From positions 1 through 64,000 of the forward strand of contig NZ_WLZW01000005.1 of assembly GCF_009707665.1 (NCBI RefSeq): a stretch of DNA of 64,000 bases, in the 5' to 3' direction. Under the pieces are notes generated by a model that was not told where the DNA came from, ran no database searches, and saw nothing but the letters and a program-made list of their open reading frames with translations. Both the position numbers and the translations under genes were made by a program. This document shows positions 1-9,760 of this stretch, piece by piece. Numbering within the stretch: position 1 is the stretch's first letter; each line of letters begins with the position of its first letter. Source of the DNA: Planomicrobium sp. YIM 101495 (GTDB taxonomy: Bacteria > Bacillota > Bacilli > Bacillales_A > Planococcaceae).

Positions 1-67
1 AGTTAAGCTCTTTTGCGCCGATGGTAGTTGGGGGTCTCCCCCTGTGAGAGTAGGACGTCGCTGGGCA
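1..67 (+). rRNA. rrf: 5S ribosomal RNA, 3' part (cut by window edge)
   Basis: The first 67 bases read as the 3' two thirds of a bacterial 5S rRNA. They hold the AGTTAAGC motif, the GATGGTAGT loop region, a G-rich/C-rich helix and the GAGAGTAGGACG segment that precedes the closing helix. The gene starts before the window. It is followed directly by a strong terminator, so it is the last gene of an rRNA operon and no tRNA cluster follows. Confidence 0.93.
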
Positions 68-70
68 AAC

Positions 71-111
71 AAAAGACCGCAACCGGGTAGATTCCGGTTG
101 CGGTCTTTTTT
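71..111 (+). terminator. rRNA operon terminator
   Basis: A 12-bp perfect stem (75-86 pairing with 94-105) with a 7-nt loop is followed by a T run. It sits 4 nt after the end of the 5S rRNA. Confidence 0.92.
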
Positions 112-483
112 GATTTTCTCACAACCCTTCAAAGCTTAAAGGATTCAAGCTCCTGCTGTTCATTCTTTATTTGCCAAAAAACGAAATTAAAGCCGAAGCC
201 TGAAGTGCGCACAAATGGATCTGGAGCGGCCAGGGCCGCTCCGACAAGTACGATAAGGTTTCTAAGCGGCATCCTTTATCGTCCGTTCCAGGAGAATCCA
301 CTGGCTCCTTGTCGCTGGAAAATTCGACAGCATGGTGCGCTTCGTCGGGAACAGGTGGCAGGAACTTCCTTAAGGCTGCTTGCTTCCTGTTTTTTCTTTC
401 GCTATAGGACCTTGCAATCCCGTGTTATTTCGACTATTATGAGAAAGATTCTTTAGAAGAGAGTCGGAAAGGGAGAATGGAAG
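112..483 (+). other. gene-free leader with several hairpins, possible structured RNA
   Basis: No convincing gene is seen in these 370 bases. Several inverted repeats are packed between about 205 and 395: a 9-bp stem at 223-242, a stem pairing 250-258 with 274-282, a TGTCG/CGACA stem near 315-335, and a last stem around 358-388 that runs into six T residues. Bases 209-216 can also pair with bases near 285-300, which would close a multi-branched fold. This could be a small RNA or a terminating leader for the downstream YebE-like gene. No known riboswitch class was recognised. Confidence 0.3.
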
Positions 484-1026
484 TTGGATCTTAATCCATG
501 GTTGATGATTCTTATCATCTTCACCATCAACATTGTGTACGTATCATTTTTCACAGTTCGGATGATCATGACGTTGAAAGGGTATCGGTACATTGCGGCG
601 TTTGTCAGCATGATCGAGACCGTCATTTATATAGTAGGACTTGGGCTGGTGCTCGATAACTTAGGCGAGATCCAGAACTTGATTGCGTATGCGCTCGGGT
701 ATGGTTCCGGGGTTATCATAGGCTCGAAAATTGAAGAGAAGCTGGCGCTTGGTTACATCACCGTCAATGTCATCACGAGTGAAATCGACCATGCGCTGCC
801 GAAGCAACTGCGGGATAAAGGGTATGGCGTGACGGACTGGACGGCTAACGGCATGGAAGGCGGGCGGCACACGATGCAGATCTTGACGCCTCGGAAAATG
901 GAACTGGCGCTGTATGCCACCATCAAAGAAATGGACCCGAAAGCCTTTATCATTTCGTATGAACCGAAAGCGATCCATGGCGGGTTTTGGGTCAAGTCTG
1001 TAAAGAGAGGGAAATTGTTTAAATGA
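484..1026 (+). CDS. YebE-like UPF0316/DUF2179 membrane protein
   Basis: This 180-residue protein has three predicted membrane segments (about 5-25, 38-58 and 63-80) and a soluble C-terminal half matching the DUF2179 type of domain. Its size and organisation fit the UPF0316 family (B. subtilis YebE), whose function is not established. Translation starts at TTG 484, placed behind a GGGAGA Shine-Dalgarno. Its stop overlaps the start of the next gene by 4 bases, so the two are co-translated. It sits just upstream of the purine operon as in B. subtilis. Role in purine metabolism is not implied by the sequence itself. Confidence 0.85.
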   Translation: MDLNPWLMILIIFTINIVYVSFFTVRMIMTLKGYRYIAAFVSMIETVIYIVGLGLVLDNLGEIQNLIAYALGYGSGVIIGSKIEEKLALGYITVNVITSEIDHALPKQLRDKGYGVTDWTANGMEGGRHTMQILTPRKMELALYATIKEMDPKAFIISYEPKAIHGGFWVKSVKRGKLFK

Positions 1027-1211
1027 GTAAAAAAACGGTTTGGTTTGAAGTGGAAGAGAACGAAACGATTGACGACTGCTTGAAGCGGATGGCGGACGCC
1101 GGCTATATGCCGATGGGACGGCGGGAAGAACCGATCTTTCACGAAGTCGACGGGAAGCCTGTCCATTTGCGGCAGAAAATTCAGTTTAAAGGAATTCATT
1201 CAGAAGAATAA
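1023..1211 (+). CDS. NETI-motif small protein (YebG-like)
   Basis: This 62-residue acidic protein contains the NETI tetrad at residues 13-16 that names the family (B. subtilis YebG). Function is unknown. The ATG overlaps the last codons of the YebE-like gene, so the pair forms a two-gene unit. No transmembrane segment or Cys pair is present. The pur control region begins about 15 bases after its stop codon. No terminator is visible between them, so read-through transcription into the purine leader is possible. Confidence 0.85.
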   Translation: MSKKTVWFEVEENETIDDCLKRMADAGYMPMGRREEPIFHEVDGKPVHLRQKIQFKGIHSEE

Positions 1212-1225
1212 TGTCAAAATTACCT

Positions 1226-1267
1226 AAAGACGAACATTGAATATATCAATTTGTTTATTGTTCGACT
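1226..1267 (+). promoter_or_regulatory. PurR operator: two inverted PurBoxes
   Basis: ACGAAC at 1230-1235 and GTTCG at 1260-1264 form an inverted pair of CGAA-centred boxes in an AT-rich setting. This matches the known PurBox arrangement bound by PurR upstream of pur operons in Bacillales. It lies just upstream of the -35 element, the position expected for repression relieved by PRPP. Confidence 0.75.
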
Positions 1268-1273
1268 TTATGG

Positions 1274-1302
1274 TTGACGCTGCCGTATGAGCTTGTTATG
1301 AT
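1274..1302 (+). promoter_or_regulatory. pur operon sigma-A promoter
   Basis: TTGACG (1274-1279) and TATGAT (1297-1302) are separated by 17 bp. A TGT before the -10 (1294-1296) makes it an extended -10 promoter. The start site would fall just before the riboswitch aptamer. Confidence 0.85.
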
Positions 1303-1312
1303 GAAGTTGGAA

Positions 1313-1380
1313 CCGACATATATGCAGAAGAATTGGCTTCTGCGTTTCTACCAGGACACCGTAATGTCCGGACTATGCGG
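1313..1380 (+). promoter_or_regulatory. purine riboswitch aptamer, guanine/hypoxanthine type
   Basis: P1 is formed by 1313-1319 with 1375-1380, with one bulged A. P2 is GCAGAAG/CTTCTGC, J2/3 is the invariant TTTCTACC, and P3 is GGACA/TGTCC with the CCGTAA loop. The J3/1 segment reads GACTATG. Its C at the ligand-pairing position marks guanine or hypoxanthine specificity; adenine aptamers have T there. It resembles the xpt/pur aptamers. Ligand binding is expected to favour the terminator downstream and shut off the operon. Confidence 0.95.
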
Positions 1381-1451
1381 GAAAGCGACTTAATGGAAAT
1401 TTGCGAGGGATGTGCGTTTGCATGCCGTCATTTTCAATTCGCCAAATTTTT

Positions 1452-1508
1452 GCCCTTAAGTAGACTGCTTTTCACGTAAATGTGAGCAGTTTATTTGAGG
1501 GCTTTTTT
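1452..1508 (+). terminator. attenuator terminator of the purine riboswitch
   Basis: GCCCTTAA (1452-1459) pairs with TTGAGGGC (1495-1502) around an inner ACTGC/GCAGT stem. Six T residues follow. It lies between the aptamer and purE and is the likely expression platform. Confidence 0.88.
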
Positions 1509-1532
1509 ACTTGAGTAAAGGAGAGATTCGGA

Positions 1533-2021
1533 ATGGGTGCAAGAATCGGCGTTATTATGGGAAGTACGAGTGATTGGGAAACGATGAAACATACATGTGA
1601 CGTACTGGACGAACTCGGAATTGCTTATGAGAAAAAGGTGGTTTCTGCGCACCGTACACCGGATCTCATGTTTACTTACGCAGAAGAGGCGCGTGAACGT
1701 GGACTGCAAGTAATTGTAGCAGGAGCTGGCGGTGCTGCACACTTGCCGGGGATGGTCGCCGCGAAGACGACACTTCCCGTGATTGGGGTACCGGTCCAAT
1801 CGAAGGCGCTGAATGGCTTGGATTCGCTCTTGTCGATCGTGCAAATGCCGGGCGGTGTACCGGTTGCGACAGTGGCCATCGGAAAAGCTGGGGCAACGAA
1901 CGCAGGACTTCTTGCGGCACAGATTCTCGGTGCGACGGATGAAACGGTAGCCGCAGCGCTTGAAGAGAAGAGAGAAGCGACGCGTGCACAAGTCGTGAAA
2001 AGCTCAGGTGACTTACAATGA
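1533..2021 (+). CDS. purE: N5-carboxyaminoimidazole ribonucleotide mutase
   Basis: PurE moves the carboxyl group of N5-CAIR to C4 of the imidazole ring, making CAIR for the next step of IMP synthesis. The 162-residue protein shows the class I PurE signatures: GSTSDW at 10-15, SAHRTPD at 38-44 with the catalytic His40, and [10 protein letters not shown] at 64-73. ATG 1533 follows an AAAGGAGAG site. It is the first gene after the attenuator and its stop overlaps purK by 4 bases, so it works in tandem with PurK. Confidence 0.97.
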   Translation: MGARIGVIMGSTSDWETMKHTCDVLDELGIAYEKKVVSAHRTPDLMFTYAEEARERGLQVIVAGAGGAAHLPGMVAAKTTLPVIGVPVQSKALNGLDSLLSIVQMPGGVPVATVAIGKAGATNAGLLAAQILGATDETVAAALEEKREATRAQVVKSSGDLQ

Positions 2022-3142
2022 TCAAAACGATTTTACCAGGACAGACGATCGGAATCATCGGCGGCGGACAGCTTGGACGTATGATGGCGCTTGCGGCGAA
2101 AGAAGCTGGCTTCCGGATTGCGGTGCTTGATCCGGGTATCGACTCACCGACAGGGCAAGTTGCAGACATCCGCATCGTGGCTCCATTCGATGACGAGGAT
2201 GCGCTCGCGGAACTTGCGGAAGCGAGTGACGTGATTACGTACGAGTTTGAAAATATCGATGCTGCTGCATTGGAGCGTCTCGCTGCGAAAGCGTACTTGC
2301 CACAAGGTGCTGAATTGATCCGCCTGACACAGAACCGGATTTTTGAAAAGCAGGCAATTCGTGACGCGGGTGTGCCGGTAGCGGATTACATCACGCTTGC
2401 CTCTTACGAAGAGCTTCACGAGAAGCACACGCAGCTGGCGTTTCCATTCATCGTGAAGACTGCAACAGGCGGCTATGACGGCAAAGGGCAGCAATTGATC
2501 GCCTCTGAAGCCGAGCTGTCGCTTGCACAGGAGCTGTTTGATAATGGAGCATGTATCGCAGAAGCGTTCGTGCCATTCACGAAAGAGATTTCGGTCATCA
2601 TCCAGCGCAATGTGCACGGTGAAGCAGCTGTCCTCCCAATCGGGGAGAACATCCATGTCTCGCATATTCTCCATGAGACGATCGTTCCGGCGCGTGTGGC
2701 TGACAAGTCACTCGAACAGGCGGAACGGGCGGCTCACCAAATCGCTGACCATTTAAAAATGGTAGGAACATTAGCAGTCGAAATGTTCGTGCTCGAAGAC
2801 GGCTCGATCATCGTGAATGAACTGGCACCGCGTCCGCATAACTCGGGCCACTATTCGATCGAGGCGACGAATAGCTCGCAATTCCACCAGCACATCCGCG
2901 CTATCTGTGGCTGGCCGATGCGCAAGCCGGAGCTGTGGAAGAGTGCAGTCATGGTCAATGTGCTCGGGGAGCATGTGGCACCACTGACGAGCATCATCAG
3001 CCGTTATCCGAACTGGTCGCTTCATTTGTACGGCAAAGCGGAAGCGAAGCTGAAACGGAAGATGGGGCACGTCACGATTTTGACGGACGACCTGGAAGAG
3101 ACATTGGCAGAAATCGAAAAATCCGGCATTTGGCCGGAATAA
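2018..3142 (+). CDS. purK: N5-carboxyaminoimidazole ribonucleotide synthase (PurK ATPase subunit)
   Basis: PurK carboxylates AIR with bicarbonate and ATP to give N5-CAIR, the substrate of PurE. The 374-residue ATP-grasp protein begins with the family motif [11 protein letters not shown] (residues 11-21). It has the YDGKG phosphate-binding loop near residue 152 and the [13 protein letters not shown] metal and substrate segment near 268-280. The start codon overlaps the purE stop. Length is normal for the family. Confidence 0.97.
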   Translation: MIKTILPGQTIGIIGGGQLGRMMALAAKEAGFRIAVLDPGIDSPTGQVADIRIVAPFDDEDALAELAEASDVITYEFENIDAAALERLAAKAYLPQGAELIRLTQNRIFEKQAIRDAGVPVADYITLASYEELHEKHTQLAFPFIVKTATGGYDGKGQQLIASEAELSLAQELFDNGACIAEAFVPFTKEISVIIQRNVHGEAAVLPIGENIHVSHILHETIVPARVADKSLEQAERAAHQIADHLKMVGTLAVEMFVLEDGSIIVNELAPRPHNSGHYSIEATNSSQFHQHIRAICGWPMRKPELWKSAVMVNVLGEHVAPLTSIISRYPNWSLHLYGKAEAKLKRKMGHVTILTDDLEETLAEIEKSGIWPE

Positions 3143-3158
3143 TTGGAGGAACTACTTT

Positions 3159-4454
3159 ATGATCGCACGTTATACGCGTCCTGAGATGGGTGCCATTTGG
3201 ACAGATGAAAACCGTTACCAGGCTTGGCTGGAAGTTGAAATTCTTGCTTGTGAAGCATGGGCGGAAATTGGTGATATTCCGAAAGAAGATGCAGCGAAAA
3301 TCCGTGAGAATGCTTCATTCTCGGTAGACCGCATTTTGGAAATCGAAGAAGAGACACGTCACGACGTTGTGGCATTCACACGCGCCGTTTCGGAAACGCT
3401 CGGCGAAGAACGAAAGTGGGTGCATTACGGTCTCACTTCGACAGATGTCGTCGATACGGCGTTGTCTTACTTGATCAAACAAGCGAACGAAATCTTGCGC
3501 AACGACTTGAACCGCTTCGTCGACATTCTGGCGGTGAAAGCGAAAGAGCACAAAATGACAGTCATGATGGGACGCACACACGGTGTCCATGCAGAACCGA
3601 CGACATTCGGCTTGAAGCTGGCACTGTGGCACGAAGAAATGAAACGCAACGTAGAGCGTTTCGAAGCTGCTGCGAAAACGATCGAGACTGGGAAGATGTC
3701 AGGTGCTGTCGGCACGTACGCAAACATCGATCCATTCGTCGAGAAATATGTGTGTGAGCAGCTAGGACTTGCAGCTTCACCGATTTCGACACAAACATTA
3801 CAGCGTGACCGTCATGCACAATATATGAGCACACTTGCATTGATCGCATCGTCGATCGAGAAGTTCGCGACGGAGATCCGCGGCTTGCAGAAATCGGAGA
3901 CACGTGAAGTCGAGGAATTCTTTGCAAAAGGGCAAAAAGGTTCATCTGCAATGCCGCATAAACGCAACCCGATCGGTTCTGAAAACATGACAGGCCTTGC
4001 GCGCTTGATCCGCGGGTACATGATGACCGCATATGAGAACGTATCGCTATGGCACGAACGTGATATCTCACACTCAAGTGCAGAGCGCGTCATTTTGCCG
4101 GATGCGACGATTGCACTGAACTACATGCTGAACCGCTTCGGCAACATCGTGAAGAACTTGACGGTGTTCCCGGACAACATGAAACGCAACATGGACTCGA
4201 CACTTGGCCTTATCTACTCACAGCGCGTTCTTCTTACGCTGATCGACAAAGGGATGGCACGTGAAGCAGCATACGATACAGTACAGCCGTGTGCGATGGA
4301 AGCGTGGGAAACACAACAGCCGTTCCGCGGCATCGTCGAAGCGAACGAAACCATCACACAGCACTTGTCGAAAGAAGACTTGGATGATTGCTTCGATTAC
4401 CATTACCACATCCAGCAAGTCGACATGATTTTCGACCGTCTTGGATTGAACTGA
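3159..4454 (+). CDS. purB: adenylosuccinate lyase
   Basis: PurB acts twice: it cleaves SAICAR to AICAR plus fumarate, and adenylosuccinate to AMP plus fumarate. The 431-residue protein carries the fumarase/aspartase superfamily signature [11 protein letters not shown] at 261-271 with the catalytic serine. It also has TRHDV (His68) and [10 protein letters not shown] (His141). It starts 16 bases after purK with a GGAGGA site. Length and motifs match the Bacillus type enzyme. Confidence 0.97.
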   Translation: MIARYTRPEMGAIWTDENRYQAWLEVEILACEAWAEIGDIPKEDAAKIRENASFSVDRILEIEEETRHDVVAFTRAVSETLGEERKWVHYGLTSTDVVDTALSYLIKQANEILRNDLNRFVDILAVKAKEHKMTVMMGRTHGVHAEPTTFGLKLALWHEEMKRNVERFEAAAKTIETGKMSGAVGTYANIDPFVEKYVCEQLGLAASPISTQTLQRDRHAQYMSTLALIASSIEKFATEIRGLQKSETREVEEFFAKGQKGSSAMPHKRNPIGSENMTGLARLIRGYMMTAYENVSLWHERDISHSSAERVILPDATIALNYMLNRFGNIVKNLTVFPDNMKRNMDSTLGLIYSQRVLLTLIDKGMAREAAYDTVQPCAMEAWETQQPFRGIVEANETITQHLSKEDLDDCFDYHYHIQQVDMIFDRLGLN

Positions 4455-4496
4455 TCGACACACCTTGATTTTCATAAATTGAACGGAGGCTCTCTG

Positions 4497-5213
4497 ATGG
4501 AAAACGCTCATGTTTTGTACGAAGGAAAAGCGAAACGGCTTTATGCAACGGATCAGACAGGAGTGCTGCGCGTCGAGTATAAAGACGAAGCGACAGCATT
4601 CAATGGGGAGAAGAAAGCGGAGATTGCAGGGAAAGGTACGCTTAACAACCGCATCACATCTTTGCTGTTCGAGAAACTGAGAGCAGCAGGAATCGACTCC
4701 CACTTCATCAAGCAGCTTTCCGACCGGGAGCAGCTCGTGAAGCAAGTTTCGATCATTCCACTGGAGGTTGTCGTCCGCAACATTGCGGCCGGCAGTCTTT
4801 CCAAGCGGCTCGGCATAGAGGAGGGCACTGTCCTGAAACGTCCGATCGTGGAATTTTATTTGAAGGACGATGCACTGGGAGACCCGCTCCTGACAGAAGA
4901 GCATATTGATATGCTTGAACTGGCGAACGAAGAGGAAGTCGGGGAGCTCCGAAAACAAGGGTTGGAAATCAATGATGTGTTACGTGGTTTTTTTGAAGAG
5001 ATCAGCGTGGAACTGGTCGATTTTAAAGTAGAGTTTGGCATTGGCACTGACGGCAAGATCATTCTGGCGGACGAAATTTCGCCGGACACTTGCCGGCTAT
5101 GGGATGCCGAGACGAAAGAGAAGCTCGATAAAGATGTATTCCGCCGGGACCTCGGTGATTTGACACAAGCATACGCGCTCATTTTAACGCGATTGGGAGG
5201 AGAATTTTCATGA
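4497..5213 (+). CDS. purC: SAICAR synthase (phosphoribosylaminoimidazole-succinocarboxamide synthase)
   Basis: PurC joins aspartate to CAIR with ATP. The 239-residue protein has the N-terminal YEGKAKRLY loop (8-16), the PLEVVVRNIAAGS signature (88-100) and the DEISPDTCRLW segment (192-202). ATG 4497 is chosen because a GGAGG site lies 8 bases upstream. An in-frame TTG at 4479 would place that site inside the gene. The stop codon overlaps purS by 4 bases. Confidence 0.96.
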   Translation: MENAHVLYEGKAKRLYATDQTGVLRVEYKDEATAFNGEKKAEIAGKGTLNNRITSLLFEKLRAAGIDSHFIKQLSDREQLVKQVSIIPLEVVVRNIAAGSLSKRLGIEEGTVLKRPIVEFYLKDDALGDPLLTEEHIDMLELANEEEVGELRKQGLEINDVLRGFFEEISVELVDFKVEFGIGTDGKIILADEISPDTCRLWDAETKEKLDKDVFRRDLGDLTQAYALILTRLGGEFS

Positions 5214-5464
5214 GAAAAGTCAAAATATACGTAACTTTGCGTGAAAGTGTTTTGGATCCACAAGGCTCTGCAGTGATGGGGTCGCTTCATAAGATGGGGT
5301 ATGGGGAAGTTGAAGATCTGCGGATCGGCAAGTACATGGAACTGATCGTCGGGGACAGCGAACGTGACATCGACGCGCTCGTGACGGAAATGTGTAACCG
5401 CTTGTTAACGAACACGGTGATTGAAGATTACCGCTATGACGTGGAGGAGGTTGTCTCCTCATGA
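5210..5464 (+). CDS. purS: FGAM synthase subunit PurS
   Basis: PurS is the small structural subunit that bridges PurQ and PurL in the three-part formylglycinamidine ribonucleotide synthase of Gram-positive bacteria. The 84-residue sequence starts with a [16 protein letters not shown] strand, typical of the family, and ends with an EDYRYDVEE segment. It overlaps purC upstream and purQ downstream by 4 bases each, which fits the 1:1:1-type assembly of the complex. Confidence 0.95.
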   Translation: MRKVKIYVTLRESVLDPQGSAVMGSLHKMGYGEVEDLRIGKYMELIVGDSERDIDALVTEMCNRLLTNTVIEDYRYDVEEVVSS

Positions 5465-6144
5465 AGTTCGCAGTGATTGTGTTTCCGGGTTCGAATTGTG
5501 ATTTGGACATGCTTCATGCCATCAACGATGAACTTGGCGAGCAGGCGGAATATGTGCGTTACGACGCAACGGATTTGAGTGCATATGACGGCATCTTACT
5601 GCCGGGCGGTTTTTCTTACGGGGATTATCTGCGAGCTGGCGCGATTGCCCGTTTCTCAGGCGTGATGGACGAAGTGCGCAAGGCGGCGGATGCAGGCAAG
5701 CCGGTTCTCGGCGTCTGCAACGGCTTCCAGATCTTGACGGAAGCAGGACTATTGCCTGGTGTGCTTCTGCGTAACAAAGACTTGAAATTCGTGTGCAAGA
5801 CGGTCACGTTGAACGTGGAGAATGCAGATACGCTGTTCACGAACCAATACAGCGAAGGACAGGAAATCCGGATTCCAGTCGCTCACGGCGAGGGGAACTA
5901 TTATTGTGATGATGAAACGTATGCGCATTTGGAAGCGAACAACCAAATCGTCTTCACATACGGAGACGACTTCAATGGCAGCCGCAGCAACATCGCTGGA
6001 ATCATCAACGAGCGCGGCAATGTGCTCGGCATGATGCCGCACCCAGAGCGGGCAGTATCCGACTTGATCGGCGGCAGCGACGGCTTGGCCTTGTTCAAAT
6101 CAATTGTCAAACAGTGGAGGGAATCAAATGTCAGTCATGCTTGA
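5461..6144 (+). CDS. purQ: FGAM synthase glutamine amidotransferase subunit PurQ
   Basis: PurQ hydrolyses glutamine and channels ammonia to PurL. The 227-residue class I amidotransferase has its nucleophile in VLGVCNGFQ (Cys86). The His/Glu pair is in MMPHPERAV (His194, Glu196). The N-terminal FPGSNCD motif is characteristic of PurQ. It overlaps purS by 4 bases and its last codons overlap purL by 17 bases. Confidence 0.97.
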   Translation: MKFAVIVFPGSNCDLDMLHAINDELGEQAEYVRYDATDLSAYDGILLPGGFSYGDYLRAGAIARFSGVMDEVRKAADAGKPVLGVCNGFQILTEAGLLPGVLLRNKDLKFVCKTVTLNVENADTLFTNQYSEGQEIRIPVAHGEGNYYCDDETYAHLEANNQIVFTYGDDFNGSRSNIAGIINERGNVLGMMPHPERAVSDLIGGSDGLALFKSIVKQWRESNVSHA

Positions 6145-8353
6145 ACCGAATGCGGAGCAAATCAAAGAACAGAAATTGTATCAGCAAATGGGCTTGTCCG
6201 ATGCCGAATTCCAAATGGTGGAAGACATTCTTGGGCGTTTGCCGAATTATACGGAAACCGGTTTGTTCTCGGTTATGTGGTCTGAGCATTGCTCTTACAA
6301 AAACTCGAAGCCGATTCTTTCGAAATTCCCGACAACTGGCGAACATGTGCTGCAAGGGCCGGGCGAAGGCGCGGGCATTGTGGACATCGGGGACGGGCAG
6401 GCAGTGGTCTTCAAGATGGAATCGCACAACCATCCGTCTGCAATTGAGCCGTACCAGGGTGCAGCGACAGGCGTCGGCGGCATCATCCGTGACGTCTTTT
6501 CAATGGGCGCGCGCCCTGTGGCAATGCTGAACTCACTCCGTTTCGGCGAGCTGACATCTCCACGTGTGAAATATTTATTCGAAGAAGTGGTTGCGGGAAT
6601 CGCAGGCTACGGAAACTGTATCGGTATCCCGACGGTCGGCGGCGAAGTGCAGTTCGACGATTCATATGACGGCAATCCGCTCGTCAACGCAATGTGCGTA
6701 GGTTTGATCAATCATGAAGATATTCAAAAAGGTGTCGCGAAAGGCGTCGGCAACCCGGTCATGTATGTCGGGGCGAAAACAGGGCGCGACGGTATCCACG
6801 GCGCGACATTCGCATCGGAGGAATTGACGGAGACATCCGATGAGAACCGTCCAGCGGTGCAAGTAGGTGACCCGTTCATGGAAAAATTATTGCTGGAAGC
6901 ATGTCTCGAGCTTGTGAAGTCGGATGCGCTCGTCGGCATTCAGGACATGGGAGCGGCAGGTCTTACGTCTTCTTCAGCAGAAATGGCTTCGAAGGCGGGA
7001 TCCGGGATCGAAATGGACCTTGACCATGTGCCGCAGCGTGAGACAGGCATGACCGCTTACGAAATGATGCTGTCGGAATCACAGGAACGCATGCTCATCG
7101 TCGTTGAGCAGGGACGCGAACCGGAAATTGTCGAGTTGTTCGAGCGCTACGGCCTGGATGCTGTAACGATCGGCCGCGTGACGGATGACCGCATGCTTCG
7201 ACTGAAACATCACGGCGAGATTGTCGCGGAAGTGTCGGTCGATGCACTTGCAGAAGATGCACCGGTGTACCATAAGCCGTCAGCAGTCCCAGCATACTTC
7301 ACGGAATACCAGGCGATGGAGAATGCGGAGCCGGCGATCGAAGACATGAACAAGACACTCGTCGACCTATTGCAGCAGCCGACCATCGCGTCGAAAGAAT
7401 GGGTGTACAGCCAGTATGACCACCAAGTGCGCACCAGCACAGTCGTTTCACCAGGTTCGGATGCAGCGGTCATCCGTGTGCGCGGCGCGAACAAAGGGCT
7501 CGCGATGACGACAGACTGCAACTCACGCTATGTCTACCTGGATCCGGAAACGGGTGGGAAAATCGCTGTTGCAGAAGCAGCGCGGAACGTTGTCGTATCA
7601 GGTGGACGTCCACTTGCAATCACGGACTGCCTGAACTTCGGCAGCCCTGAAAAACCGGAGATCTTCTGGCAGATGGAAAAATCGGCAGAAGGCATGTCGG
7701 AAGCATGTAACGTCTTGTCGACACCAGTCATCGGCGGAAACGTCTCGCTTTACAACGAAACGAGCGGAGTAGCGGTTTACCCGACACCGACAATCGGTCT
7801 CGTCGGACTGGTCGAAGACTTGGCACACGTCACGACGCAAGATGCGAAAACAGCAGGCGACTTCGTTTATTTGATCGGTGAAGCGAAGACGGAATTCGGC
7901 GGCAGTGAGCTTCAGAAATTGGTCGACGGCGACATTTCAGGGAAAGTCCCGGCAATCGACTTGCAAGTGGAGGCAGTGCGCCAAGAGCAAATCTTGTCTG
8001 CAATCCAGCAAGGGCTTGTTGCATCTGCGCATGACGTAGCAGAAGGCGGCGTCGCTGTCGCACTCGCTGAGAAGACATTCGGCAACGGCTTAGGCATTGA
8101 AGTGACGCTTAGCGGCTCTCAGACGACGGCACTATTCAGTGAGACACAGTCACGCTTCATCTTGACGGTCGCACCGGAACATGCGAAAGCATTCGAAGCG
8201 ATCGTCACGGACGCGAAGAAAATCGGAACGGTCACAGGTGAAGAGCTGATCGTCAAAGGTGAAGACGGCAGCGTTTGGATCGAACAGTCCGTTGCAGCGC
8301 TCCGCTCGGCTTGGAAAGGAGCCATCCCATGCTTGCTGAAATCAGAAGCTTAA
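6128..8353 (+). CDS. purL: FGAM synthase large subunit PurL (small-PurL type)
   Basis: PurL catalyses ATP-dependent conversion of FGAR to FGAM using ammonia from PurQ. The 741-residue length is that of the Gram-positive PurL that works with separate PurS and PurQ, not the 1300-residue fused enzyme. Visible landmarks are [12 protein letters not shown] near residue 51, [19 protein letters not shown] near 98 and GGEVQFD near 178. ATG 6128 is selected because GGAGG at 6116-6120 lies 7 bases upstream. Its gene starts inside the 3' end of purQ. Confidence 0.97.
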   Translation: MSVMLEPNAEQIKEQKLYQQMGLSDAEFQMVEDILGRLPNYTETGLFSVMWSEHCSYKNSKPILSKFPTTGEHVLQGPGEGAGIVDIGDGQAVVFKMESHNHPSAIEPYQGAATGVGGIIRDVFSMGARPVAMLNSLRFGELTSPRVKYLFEEVVAGIAGYGNCIGIPTVGGEVQFDDSYDGNPLVNAMCVGLINHEDIQKGVAKGVGNPVMYVGAKTGRDGIHGATFASEELTETSDENRPAVQVGDPFMEKLLLEACLELVKSDALVGIQDMGAAGLTSSSAEMASKAGSGIEMDLDHVPQRETGMTAYEMMLSESQERMLIVVEQGREPEIVELFERYGLDAVTIGRVTDDRMLRLKHHGEIVAEVSVDALAEDAPVYHKPSAVPAYFTEYQAMENAEPAIEDMNKTLVDLLQQPTIASKEWVYSQYDHQVRTSTVVSPGSDAAVIRVRGANKGLAMTTDCNSRYVYLDPETGGKIAVAEAARNVVVSGGRPLAITDCLNFGSPEKPEIFWQMEKSAEGMSEACNVLSTPVIGGNVSLYNETSGVAVYPTPTIGLVGLVEDLAHVTTQDAKTAGDFVYLIGEAKTEFGGSELQKLVDGDISGKVPAIDLQVEAVRQEQILSAIQQGLVASAHDVAEGGVAVALAEKTFGNGLGIEVTLSGSQTTALFSETQSRFILTVAPEHAKAFEAIVTDAKKIGTVTGEELIVKGEDGSVWIEQSVAALRSAWKGAIPCLLKSEA

Positions 8354-9750
8354 ACGAAGAATGTGGCGTCTTTGGTGTATGGGGGCATGAAAATGCCGCC
8401 CAGATGACTTACTATGGCCTGCATGCCTTGCAGCACCGCGGCCAGGAAGGCGCCGGCATTGTGGTATCGGACGGCAGCCATTTGAAGGCATTGAAAGGCG
8501 AAGGCCTCGTCAACGAAGTGTTCACGACGGACAAGCTCGCAGCGATGCACGGCAGCGCAGCGATCGGCCATGTCCGGTATGCAACTTCAGGAGGCTCTGG
8601 CATCGAGAATGTCCAGCCGCTGCTGTTCAAATCGACGACGGGCAACCTCGCCGTTTCCCATAATGGAAACTTAGTAAATGCAATGCAGCTGCGCTCACAC
8701 CTCGAGTGGCAGGGCAGCATCTTCCAAACGACATCGGATACGGAAGTGCTCGCACACTTGATCAAACGCAGCACGTACGAAACGTCAGAAGAACGCTTGA
8801 AAAATGCGTTGTCGCTTCTCAAAGGTGCATTTGCCTGCGTGATTTTGACGGAAGAAGCAATGTACGTGGCGCTTGATCCGAACGGCTTGCGTCCACTGTC
8901 ACTTGGCCGCCTCGGCAATGCTTGGGTCGTGGCATCCGAGACATGTGCATTCGACTTGATCGGTGCAGAATTCGAACGTTCTGTGGAACCGGGGGAATTG
9001 CTTGTCATCGACGATACGGGAATCCGTGCAGAACGCTTCGCCTATCCGGCGGAACGTTCGATCTGTGCGATGGAATATGTCTATTTTTCCCGCCCGGATT
9101 CGGACATCGACGGGGTCAACGTGCACGCTGCGCGCAAACGGCTCGGTAAGCAATTGGCGAAAGAAATGAACATCGAAGCAGACGTCGTGACAGGGGTGCC
9201 GGACTCGAGCATCTCCGCTGCGATCGGCTTCTCGGAAGTGAGCGGCATCCCGTATGAGCTCGGTCTTATCAAGAACCGCTACGTCGGCCGGACATTCATC
9301 CAGCCGTCACAGGACCTCCGGGAACAAGGCGTCAAGATGAAGCTGTCTCCGGTGCGCCAAGTGGTGGAAGGGAAACGGGTCATCATGGTCGATGATTCGA
9401 TCGTGCGCGGCACGACATCGCGGCGTATCGTCAATTTACTGAAAGAGGCCGGCGCACTTGAAGTGCACGTCGCAATCTCTTCACCACCGATCAAGAATCC
9501 TTGTTTTTATGGCATTGATACGAGTACAACTGGCGAATTGATCGCCGGCAACAATAGTGTGGAAGAGATGCGCGAGTTGATCGGTGCAGACTCGCTGACA
9601 TTCCTGACGCTGGAAGGCATGGTCGACAACATCGGCCGGACTGATGAGAATGCGACACGCGGCCATTGTCTTGCATGCTTCACCGGGAAGTACCCGACGG
9701 AGATCTTCGCAGACACGGTCTTGCCGCACGAAAAAGAAGAAGCGCAATAG
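8329..9750 (+). CDS. purF: amidophosphoribosyltransferase
   Basis: PurF commits PRPP to purine synthesis by forming phosphoribosylamine from glutamine. The 473-residue protein starts at ATG 8329 behind AAAGGAG, overlapping purL. That start gives an 11-residue propeptide ending before Cys12, the N-terminal nucleophile exposed after self-processing, just as in the Bacillus enzyme. The PRPP-binding motif [14 protein letters not shown] lies at 351-364. Cysteines in SICAMEY (246), in NPCFYG and in [13 protein letters not shown] fit the 4Fe-4S ligands of the Bacillus type. Feedback control by nucleotides is known for the family. Confidence 0.97.
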   Translation: MLAEIRSLNEECGVFGVWGHENAAQMTYYGLHALQHRGQEGAGIVVSDGSHLKALKGEGLVNEVFTTDKLAAMHGSAAIGHVRYATSGGSGIENVQPLLFKSTTGNLAVSHNGNLVNAMQLRSHLEWQGSIFQTTSDTEVLAHLIKRSTYETSEERLKNALSLLKGAFACVILTEEAMYVALDPNGLRPLSLGRLGNAWVVASETCAFDLIGAEFERSVEPGELLVIDDTGIRAERFAYPAERSICAMEYVYFSRPDSDIDGVNVHAARKRLGKQLAKEMNIEADVVTGVPDSSISAAIGFSEVSGIPYELGLIKNRYVGRTFIQPSQDLREQGVKMKLSPVRQVVEGKRVIMVDDSIVRGTTSRRIVNLLKEAGALEVHVAISSPPIKNPCFYGIDTSTTGELIAGNNSVEEMRELIGADSLTFLTLEGMVDNIGRTDENATRGHCLACFTGKYPTEIFADTVLPHEKEEAQ

Positions 9751-9760
9751 GAGGGCCATT

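Noticed and set aside
205-456. Open frame of 83 codons after the rRNA terminator
   Set aside because: It overlaps several hairpins, has no ribosome site, an odd composition (many Arg, Ser, Thr) and no family resemblance; better explained as structured non-coding DNA.
753-1199. Long open frames on the strand opposite to real genes (here, and across purB, purC, ligA, gatB, rlmCD and others)
   Set aside because: They mirror well-supported genes, lack ribosome sites and family matches, and are common in DNA of this composition.
6104-6127. Upstream in-frame starts for purL, and similarly for purF (8275), purM (9644), purN (10638) and purC (4479)
   Set aside because: These extensions lie inside the preceding gene or its ribosome site and add residues absent from the families; the internal ATG codons have proper Shine-Dalgarno spacing.
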